Positions 16,034 through 22,186 of a stretch of DNA of 57,323 bases are shown piece after piece (within the stretch, counting starts at the first letter, position 1; every line of letters starts with the position of its first letter). The notes beneath the pieces are model-generated. The model was not told the origin of the DNA, made no database searches, and was given only the letters and a program-made list of their open reading frames with translations. A program made the position numbers and the translations under genes. This DNA comes from an uncultured Muribaculaceae bacterium (GTDB lineage Bacteria > Bacteroidota > Bacteroidia > Bacteroidales > Muribaculaceae): positions 1 through 57,323 of the forward strand of contig CAJTZS010000025.1 of assembly GCA_910584055.1 (NCBI GenBank), written 5' to 3'.

Positions 16034-19000
16034 ATGCGAAAGTTACTATTATTGTTATCTTTTCTCGTGCAGGCAGCACTGGCACGAGGACAGGGGGATA
16101 CTAAATTCACCTATCAGCTCGATAAACTCTCACCTGTAGATATCGCGGCTGCCGAAGGTTCTACCCATATTGACATAGATGCATCACACCTTGATAATGG
16201 TGTACATGATCTGTATTTACACTATACTGGCAGCGATGGGACAATGTCCATCACTCGTCATGCATACTTTATCAAAACCGTTGATTCACAAGTTACGTAT
16301 GACGCTATCGTTTATGTGGACGGTAAGGAATATGACAGGATAGAGATAAACGGTGCAGGAGGAATCCTCAAAATGAATCCCGATTTCTCCAAACTTCCAT
16401 ACGGCCTACATTCAATCTCCGTGATACTTGCCGGAAAAGATGGGACGTTAAGTAAACTTGAAGAAAAGATGTTCATGCGTATAGCGACTGACGATGAGTT
16501 ATGTGCGATGAACCTTCATTGTATTCTCGACGGACATACGGAAAGTATAGTGACACACGATGTCACCCAGGGCATCGCCCACATTGACCTCGATGTCTCG
16601 AATTTATCTCCGGGCTTTCATTCACTTGGAATATTTGCCAGCGGGGCCGATGGACTGACAACCCCCTTGAAAAATACATGGTTCGTAAAACTTCCGGAAG
16701 AGGGTGGTGCAATTCGGGAATTCAGATATGTCATCAACGGAGATGTCAAGACGGAATATAAGGTGGAACTTGACAAAACATATCAGCAATTCACATTGAT
16801 GGACATGCTGGATATTCCCCAAGAGCCCTTCCGGAGCGAGAACTTCCGATGCCAACCTCAAGACGACGGTTCGCTGATGCTTACAGCCAATAATGATATA
16901 ACGATGTTATTCATCGGAGCCGGAGGAGGTGTTGTTAGCCATTCTTCCCAGTATAACGATGTCAGGGAAATAAAAATAGTAAATAAGGATATGCCAATTA
17001 TAGAACAGGGTGGCAATGGCACTTTACATCTCCCGCGTCCTGTTGAGCAAGGCATTCATTGGTATCGGATTGAGGTAGAACCCGGAGCGTTGCTTATATT
17101 GAAACCGCAGTCCGGATGTATTATTGACATTTTCGATTCGGAAGGAAACGTCATAATTCGTAAGGAGAGGAATGAATCCACGCAAGAGTTTTCCACAGCT
17201 CTTACAGAGGGTGGCATTTACTATCTTGCGGTACATGATTTTCAACCGTATGTATCAAGTGTTGATTTAGATTATTGTCTACTTAACCGACATGCATTGC
17301 TCGGTACAAGTTGCTCACGAACCGTTTCACGCGACATGTTTTTTGTGGACATAAACGGCAATGGATTTGACAACTTGTCTTCTCTGGAATATCGACTGGG
17401 AGACACCGTCCTTAAGCCCTCGGAATATAAGGTGCATTCCAACACATCACTATCGGCAAGATTTGATTTTGATGGATCGGAATATCCGGAAGGCAAATAT
17501 GAACTGTCGGCTGTCTTTAAAACGGAAGACGGCAAGGAAACTATTTCTTTAGACAACGCATTGGAGATTGTCAAGGACGGGAATTCACTCATTGATTTAG
17601 ATATAGACGCGCCCGCCATTGCTACAACCCCCTATGAAGCTCACATCGTGGTTAAAAACTCCGGCGATGCACCGGCTTGGGGAATTCCTCTCAACATTGC
17701 CCTTGGGTCCACCGACACCGGCTATTCCGTACAATTCAAGAATTTCTATCCCTGCAATTATGGTTCTATGGATTCCATTGGCATAGCACCATCTGACCTG
17801 ATTACTGAAAATCTACTCGGTTCCGGCAAAAGAGGTATATTCCTACCCGTCGTCATACCATACTTAGGAGTCGGGGAAGAACTCCGCTTCACCATGGGAT
17901 TCCGTTCAAGCCCCCATGAAAAAATACCCGTTTACGCATGGTGCGCCGAGCCATGGAGCGAAAGTGCCCTTAAAATGAAGAAACCAGATTTTGATTTTGA
18001 ATCCGTTATCAATCCTAATGAAAGTAATCTGGCCACATTCGCACATATGGTATACTTGGAAGCCCTTCGGAAAGAGACAACGGCAGATACGAGTACAATC
18101 CCAAGGTCGCATAAACGTTCACTGCAACGGCTTCAGAGGGCTAACGATCTTGCAAACACAGCAGCCAATGTGGGGGTTGCCGCCGGGCAAGCCTGCGGTG
18201 GACTTGTCAACGGTATGCGCCTACATGGTTTGAACGCTACGGCACAAGCTTACGGCGTAGATCTCAGTTCGGGAGAATATGGTTCACTGAATGACTATGC
18301 TGACAGACTCAGGCAAGGAATGCCTACGCCAGGGTCGATTATCGCGGAAGCATTGGGCTGGGGAGACCTTTATCGTGCCGGAGAAGAATTTTTCCGGGGA
18401 TGTTCCAATACACCTACTCAAAACTCCGGGACATATCAGTCCTGCCAGAGATCTGTGGATTGTTATCAGAGCGGAGACCCTAATGATATGCACGGGTATA
18501 CAGATCCGACAGGTGGAAGATTCATAGGTAAAGACATAAAGAAAATTCAGTATGTAATCGAATTTGAGAATGACCCATCCATAGCGAATGCATCGGCAAT
18601 GAGTATCAAAGTGACAGACCGTCTTGACCCGGCTCTTTTTGATTTCGGCACTTTCAGGGCTACAGAACTGAGGATTGGTAAGAAAACGATTGAATTACCT
18701 GAAGGGCATAAATTCGTCAAGACTCTTGATATGCGACCGGAAATAAATGCTATTGCTGAATTGCATTTTGATTTCGATGCAGAAAGTGGAGTCGCGGAAT
18801 GGCAACTCTATTCCCTTGATCCCATGACCATGGACCGTACAAGATATCTTGAACAAGGAGTGCTTCCCGTGAATGATGATTACGGTGCAGGCATCGGTTA
18901 TCTGACTTTCTCAGTGAACCTTGCAAACAACCTTGTCGATAAAGCGATAGTGACTAACCGGGCAAGCATTGTATTTGATGACAATAGACCCATCGATACA

Positions 19001-19522
19001 CCTGTTTTTGAGAACATTACTGATTTTTTATCCCCCGTCTCACGAATCATAGAAATGAATCGGTTATCCGATACAGAAATCGACTTCACAATCGAAGAGG
19101 TTGAAGACGGTTCAGGAATTTGGAAATATGCTCTATATGCTCAGAAAAGAGGAGATAAAAAATGGAGCCTCATTCGAGACAACATTGATAATATTGATAG
19201 TTCCACAATAAGATATGTTTCAGACACAGCATTTCCGGACGACTCGTTCTATTGTGTTATTGCCACAGACAAGGCCGGCAACATGCAGGATATTTCCATT
19301 TTGTCAAAGATTATGGGAGATGCCGATTCAAATGGTACTGTCGATGTTTCGGATAATATGGCTATCAAAAATCATTTCTCAGGAACCGCTGTAGGAATAG
19401 ACGTTGTTGTAAGCGACCTCAATCTTGATGGAGCAATTGACGTGCAGGACGCAATGGTCGTAAAATCTTTATTCCTACAGACGGGCAGGAAAAATATACA
19501 ATATCGTAAAAACAAAAAATGA
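16034..19522 (+). CDS. Large modular secreted protein with C-terminal type I dockerin
   Basis: A 1162-residue exported protein (signal peptide 1-20). Three tandem modules of about 65-70 residues occupy 22-220, each with a GxHxLxI...GxDGxxS core (VHDLYLHYTGSDGT, LHSISVILAGKDGT, FHSLGIFASGADGL). A domain resembling PPC beta-sandwiches follows (about 335-420), then Ig-like modules, an Ala/Gly-rich helical stretch (about 690-790), and a domain seen in large Bacteroidota surface proteins (DPNDMHGYTDPTGGRFIGKD, VTDRLDPALFDFGTF). Residues 1095-1150 are a type I dockerin with two full calcium loops (DADSNGTVDVSD, DLNLDGAIDVQD). It probably docks to a cohesin through this end. No catalytic domain is seen. 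Confidence 0.8.
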   Translation: MRKLLLLLSFLVQAALARGQGDTKFTYQLDKLSPVDIAAAEGSTHIDIDASHLDNGVHDLYLHYTGSDGTMSITRHAYFIKTVDSQVTYDAIVYVDGKEYDRIEINGAGGILKMNPDFSKLPYGLHSISVILAGKDGTLSKLEEKMFMRIATDDELCAMNLHCILDGHTESIVTHDVTQGIAHIDLDVSNLSPGFHSLGIFASGADGLTTPLKNTWFVKLPEEGGAIREFRYVINGDVKTEYKVELDKTYQQFTLMDMLDIPQEPFRSENFRCQPQDDGSLMLTANNDITMLFIGAGGGVVSHSSQYNDVREIKIVNKDMPIIEQGGNGTLHLPRPVEQGIHWYRIEVEPGALLILKPQSGCIIDIFDSEGNVIIRKERNESTQEFSTALTEGGIYYLAVHDFQPYVSSVDLDYCLLNRHALLGTSCSRTVSRDMFFVDINGNGFDNLSSLEYRLGDTVLKPSEYKVHSNTSLSARFDFDGSEYPEGKYELSAVFKTEDGKETISLDNALEIVKDGNSLIDLDIDAPAIATTPYEAHIVVKNSGDAPAWGIPLNIALGSTDTGYSVQFKNFYPCNYGSMDSIGIAPSDLITENLLGSGKRGIFLPVVIPYLGVGEELRFTMGFRSSPHEKIPVYAWCAEPWSESALKMKKPDFDFESVINPNESNLATFAHMVYLEALRKETTADTSTIPRSHKRSLQRLQRANDLANTAANVGVAAGQACGGLVNGMRLHGLNATAQAYGVDLSSGEYGSLNDYADRLRQGMPTPGSIIAEALGWGDLYRAGEEFFRGCSNTPTQNSGTYQSCQRSVDCYQSGDPNDMHGYTDPTGGRFIGKDIKKIQYVIEFENDPSIANASAMSIKVTDRLDPALFDFGTFRATELRIGKKTIELPEGHKFVKTLDMRPEINAIAELHFDFDAESGVAEWQLYSLDPMTMDRTRYLEQGVLPVNDDYGAGIGYLTFSVNLANNLVDKAIVTNRASIVFDDNRPIDTPVFENITDFLSPVSRIIEMNRLSDTEIDFTIEEVEDGSGIWKYALYAQKRGDKKWSLIRDNIDNIDSSTIRYVSDTAFPDDSFYCVIATDKAGNMQDISILSKIMGDADSNGTVDVSDNMAIKNHFSGTAVGIDVVVSDLNLDGAIDVQDAMVVKSLFLQTGRKNIQYRKNKK

Positions 19523-19529
19523 TTAGATT

Positions 19530-20225
19530 ATGAATAGATACGTTATAGCAACTATCGGTATGATTGCATTATGCATGCATTCGGCTCTTGCATTTACAAC
19601 AACCAAAACAGACGATCTTAAAGTCTGGTTTGATCCTATAACCCTCACAGCAGACGGGAAGACGGTGAGCTATTTACAGGTCTTTCAGCACCACGACAAT
19701 GAAAATTATGCCGCGTTCAACATGACGCTTGTCGTACCTAAAGGCGTAAAAATAAATAAAGTGAAAAAAGGCCGAGAATTAGTAAATGACATTGAGCTGT
19801 CTGAACGGGCTACAACTGCACATTCCATTGCATGCAATATGCTGGATGACGGTGAGACTATCAAGATAATAAGCGACCCGGCTCAATTTGAAACTTATTA
19901 TAATGACGACGAAGACGGGAATCCTCTTGACCTTATTTTCACATTGGGACTTATTGCGGAACCGAGCACTGCAGACGGGGAGCATGAGGTCTCCATGAGC
20001 GGCATTAAGTTCGTTTATCCTAACGCCGATGCCACTGTGCCTGAAAAAGATCCATATGTTGGGATATTTACAGTGAATGGAGGCACACCTACCGGAATTG
20101 AAGTTATCACTAATTATGAGAAAAAATTTGAAGGCGATTATTTCGATTTATCCGGAAAGAATGTTGGGAAGTCCCCTTCCCCTGGTATTTATATCCGGAA
20201 TGGGGAAAAGGTTGTAGTTAAATAA
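19530..20225 (+). CDS. Exported beta-sandwich protein, possible cohesin-like partner
   Basis: A 231-residue protein with a signal peptide (about 1-21). One beta-rich domain (about 28-175) opens with LKVWFDPITLTADGKTVSYLQVF and continues AAFNMTLVVPKGVKINKVKKG and LDLIFTLGLIAEPSTADGEHEVSMSGIKFV. This order of strands (early strand, YxAFNMTL-type strand, late 'FTLGL...G...I' pair) resembles cohesin and related carbohydrate-binding folds, but identity is too low to call by eye. The C-terminus (FDLSGKNVGKSPSPGIYIRNGEKVVVK region) is a tail found on many secreted Bacteroidales proteins. It follows the dockerin gene by 7 bases. A cohesin-like role is an inference from fold hints and context. Confidence 0.6.
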   Translation: MNRYVIATIGMIALCMHSALAFTTTKTDDLKVWFDPITLTADGKTVSYLQVFQHHDNENYAAFNMTLVVPKGVKINKVKKGRELVNDIELSERATTAHSIACNMLDDGETIKIISDPAQFETYYNDDEDGNPLDLIFTLGLIAEPSTADGEHEVSMSGIKFVYPNADATVPEKDPYVGIFTVNGGTPTGIEVITNYEKKFEGDYFDLSGKNVGKSPSPGIYIRNGEKVVVK

Positions 20226-20228
20226 ACA

Positions 20229-20273
20229 TCATATGGGAGGAGGCTATATTTGCTCAATCTTTTCCCCATATGA
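20229..20273 (+). terminator. Hairpin after the cohesin-like gene
   Basis: Nine-base arms (20229-20237 with 20265-20273) pair perfectly over a 27-base loop, directly after the stop codon. It may stabilise the 3' end together with the next hairpin. Confidence 0.4.
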
Positions 20274-20279
20274 AAGTGA

Positions 20280-20311
20280 AACGCTCCCGGAATTCCGACT
20301 CCGGGAGCGTT
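20280..20311 (+). terminator. Hairpin ending the dockerin operon; left arm of an island-flanking inverted repeat
   Basis: A perfect 11-base stem (20280-20290 with 20301-20311). The full 32 bases match the reverse complement of 22128-22159 at 30 positions, so it is also one end of an inverted pair enclosing 20312-22127. No T-run follows directly, so termination efficiency is uncertain. Confidence 0.65.
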
Positions 20312-20380
20312 ATGGATTATCAAATATTTCGTTTTTTAGTTGATTTGTTCTCAGATTATTGCTGAGACAGCCAATATATC

Positions 20381-20434
20381 GTTCCAATGAGGTGGCATTG
20401 ACCATTTCATGGAAATATGACACTTCATCGGAAC
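20381..20434. repeat. Imperfect palindrome at the left end of the island
   Basis: Eighteen-base arms (20381-20398 with 20417-20434) pair at 15 positions; inside them ATTTC-ATG-GAAAT (20404-20416) forms a further small palindrome. It overlaps the end of the 63-codon ORF. It could be a terminator, recombination site or operator; nothing decides this. Confidence 0.4.
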
Positions 20435-20616
20435 AGTGAATTGAATTCACAACGCGCCTCGTTCAGTTCATGTTGATGCAGAGCGTGATAGCGTTCCTCG
20501 CTGAGATACTTGCGTTTGTTTTCAAGATTGTTTACCCGTGTATTGAAAGAGTGTTCAGCGCAAGTGTCCAAACACCCTTGTATCAAGTCAAAACGTGCTT
20601 TCAGTTCATAGTCCAC
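20425..20616 (-). CDS. Hypothetical 63-residue protein
   Basis: A GTG-initiated ORF of 63 codons, with no other gene in the space. The product would be charged and helical (for example RVNNLENKRKYLSEERYHALHQ), with no signal peptide or known motif that I recognise. An in-frame stop lies eight codons upstream of the GTG and no ATG is available, so the start is forced. It lies in the island, about 200 bases downstream of the BECR-like gene on the same strand. It could be a small accessory or antitoxin-like protein, or a chance frame. Confidence 0.3.
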   Translation of the reverse strand: MDYELKARFDLIQGCLDTCAEHSFNTRVNNLENKRKYLSEERYHALHQHELNEARCEFNSLFR

Positions 20617-20711
20617 AGCTGATAAACACGAAATCGGCTATTGTGGTTCGCATTTAAATACTCTTGAATCTATCAATGTATAAACTTTTTAAGCCCGAAA
20701 TGCGTTTATAT

Positions 20712-20742
20712 TTTGCTGGGAAGGAAAAATTTTATACCTTTG
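20712..20742 (+). promoter_or_regulatory. Consensus promoter of the island sRNA
   Basis: TTTG (20712-20715) and TACCTTTG (20735-20742), spaced 19 bases, match the Bacteroidota consensus fully. The predicted start is near 20748, on the strand opposite to the island's genes. Confidence 0.65.
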
Positions 20743-20747
20743 CAGTA

Positions 20748-20813
20748 GAGTTCATCCCTCATTCGAGGGAAGGAAATCGAAAAACGCAAGCCTTGATGCT
20801 CTGCGTTTTTTGC
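20748..20813 (+). ncRNA. Candidate small RNA, about 66 nt, in the DUF3800 island
   Basis: Behind a consensus promoter lie two hairpins: TCCCTC/GAGGGA (about 20755-20770) and an AAAACGCA/TGCGTTTT stem (20781-20788 with 20802-20809) ending in a T-run. That is a complete miniature transcription unit without a credible ORF. It is convergent with the BECR-like gene and ends at that gene's 3' end, so read-through would be antisense to it. It might be an RNA antitoxin, an attenuated leader or an unrelated sRNA. The family is not recognised. Confidence 0.5.
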
Positions 20814-20814
20814 T

Positions 20815-21327
20815 TTATAATAAGTTTGGGAGTCTTCTGCGCCGATATTTGTTCATGATTTTATCTCTTGCTGCGTCTTTTCCTTCAAGATGATAAGCGG
20901 TGAGGAGATAATATGATGATCCACTCCTTTGAGGTTCAAGCACAATCACATATCGTTCATCAATGTCATATATGTATGTTCGTGGGCTGCGAGGCTCTGC
21001 TACTGAAAAATATAGCATATTATCTGCCTTACGTTGCTCTGTGTGATAACGAATCCAGTGCAATCGTTGTGAGCGGTTTATGTCAAATTCGCGATGATGA
21101 ATTTCCTTGTCAACTTCTTTACGGGTTAGATGATTGAATAAATTTTCCATGGCAATCACGCCATCCTCCTTTGGCGTTGGAAATATTGGTTTGCCATTAA
21201 AGATAAAATGAGGGTTGTTCTGAATATCTCGATTAAATATTCTTCGCAATGATTCTATACGTTGAGCCTCTGACATACCCATAATGTCAAGTAAGTCATT
21301 GTATTTCTTAGTCAAATTAAAAGGCAT
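20815..21327 (-). CDS. Possible BECR-fold ribonuclease toxin-like protein
   Basis: A 170-residue protein. The C-terminal half (about 85-165) resembles the barnase/EndoU/colicin-E5/RelE (BECR) fold nucleases of phages and polymorphic toxins. It has a basic helix with RLHWIRYH (candidate His90, Arg93, His95), then strands TYIYDIDERYVIVLEP (about 117-132) and YYLLTAYHL (139-147, with a Thr143/Tyr145 pair), and a basic tail KYRRRRL. In this fold such His/Arg/Thr residues cut RNA. The N-terminal half is helical and unassigned. It follows the DUF3800 gene by 3 bases. This is a fold-level guess; a structural model would decide it. Confidence 0.45.
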   Translation of the reverse strand: MPFNLTKKYNDLLDIMGMSEAQRIESLRRIFNRDIQNNPHFIFNGKPIFPTPKEDGVIAMENLFNHLTRKEVDKEIHHREFDINRSQRLHWIRYHTEQRKADNMLYFSVAEPRSPRTYIYDIDERYVIVLEPQRSGSSYYLLTAYHLEGKDAARDKIMNKYRRRRLPNLL

Positions 21328-21330
21328 GGC

Positions 21331-22002
21331 TTAACGTAAATTTATGAAGAACAGATTTAATTTAGAGGAATAATTTGTCACATCAAGCGCATTAACGTGA
21401 AGATGTTTCTTTATACGCTCTATTATAGCGACTTTAGCCGGATTTTTATGTTCTTTGTCATTGATATTATAGGCTATCGCGCCCATAATCAAGTCGGTGA
21501 GTTGCATCAGCAGACTTTCATGAGAACAGATATTCTGGACATTCCGGAATACACCAAATTTTACGTTTAGAATTTCTTTTAGCTTGCGAACCTTCTGTGC
21601 GCTTAGCGTATCCTTTATATCAAGATATACGTTATAGCGATCCATCGTATCTATTTTATAATTCAACAACTGATAATACATCTTATAATAGAAGTCATCA
21701 AATGCTGCCCATTCGTCGTTACATTTTATTTGCGATTTTTTTATACCTATCGCCCTAAAACGCAAGTCAGTATCAAAGAAATAGTCTATCAAATCAAGAT
21801 AGAATCTTATTTTAGATTTAGAAACGTTACTCCATTTGATTTCAGCATAGAAATTATGAGCGCGTTTAAGTTCTGTTATTCTCTTTGTGTGACGACGGAT
21901 TTGGGGATATGCACAACTTACTGACCCCAAAAACATATAGTCCTTGTGGTCATGCTCGATGTGACAACTCTCATCGCAGTATATGTTGAATGTCTTGTTC
22001 AT
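21331..22002 (-). CDS. DUF3800 domain protein (RNase H-like)
   Basis: A 223-residue protein of the DUF3800 family, which has an RNase H-like fold with conserved acidic residues and is often found in phage, plasmid and defence contexts. The signature is present: YCDES at the N-terminus (Asp10, Glu11), a mid-domain AEIKW (Glu54, Lys56), YLDIKD (Asp128, Asp131) and the closing HESLLMQLTDLIMGAI with Ser163, Gln167 and Asp170. These fit a metal-dependent nuclease centre, though activity has rarely been shown. It is first of a two-gene unit with the BECR-like protein, 3 bases apart. Its base composition is AT-richer than its neighbours. Confidence 0.85.
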   Translation of the reverse strand: MNKTFNIYCDESCHIEHDHKDYMFLGSVSCAYPQIRRHTKRITELKRAHNFYAEIKWSNVSKSKIRFYLDLIDYFFDTDLRFRAIGIKKSQIKCNDEWAAFDDFYYKMYYQLLNYKIDTMDRYNVYLDIKDTLSAQKVRKLKEILNVKFGVFRNVQNICSHESLLMQLTDLIMGAIAYNINDKEHKNPAKVAIIERIKKHLHVNALDVTNYSSKLNLFFINLR

Positions 22003-22127
22003 GTTATTGTAAAGTTAATAAATTATTGGCACATAGGCGTTAAAATTTCGTTTTTAGATCTGCCGCGTTTCTTTTTCGCAGATTGTAGAGCTTCATATTA
22101 ACGGCAGCATCTTCTTCCTTTAGAAGA
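22003..22127 (-). promoter_or_regulatory. Upstream region of the DUF3800 gene
   Basis: A near-consensus -7 box (TAACTTTA, about 22011-22018 on the minus strand) sits a few bases before the ATG, giving an almost leaderless transcript. A short CTGCG/CGCGG-type hairpin lies further upstream. No operator is recognised. Confidence 0.3.
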
Positions 22128-22159
22128 AACGCTCCCGGAGTCGGAACTCAGGGAGCGTT
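22128..22159 (-). terminator. pnp terminator; right arm of the island-flanking inverted repeat
   Basis: On the minus strand a 9-base stem (22128-22136 with 22151-22159), continued inward by GAGT/ACTC, is followed by TTTCTTCT. It ends pnp transcription. Its 32 bases are 30/32 identical to 20280-20311 read on the other strand. Confidence 0.75.
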
Positions 22160-22186
22160 ATATTATCATACTGTCGCCGGTATGTA

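Noticed and set aside
20664..20858. A 64-codon plus-strand frame.
   Set aside because: The region is better explained by the promoter, two hairpins and terminator of a small RNA; the frame starts upstream of the promoter.
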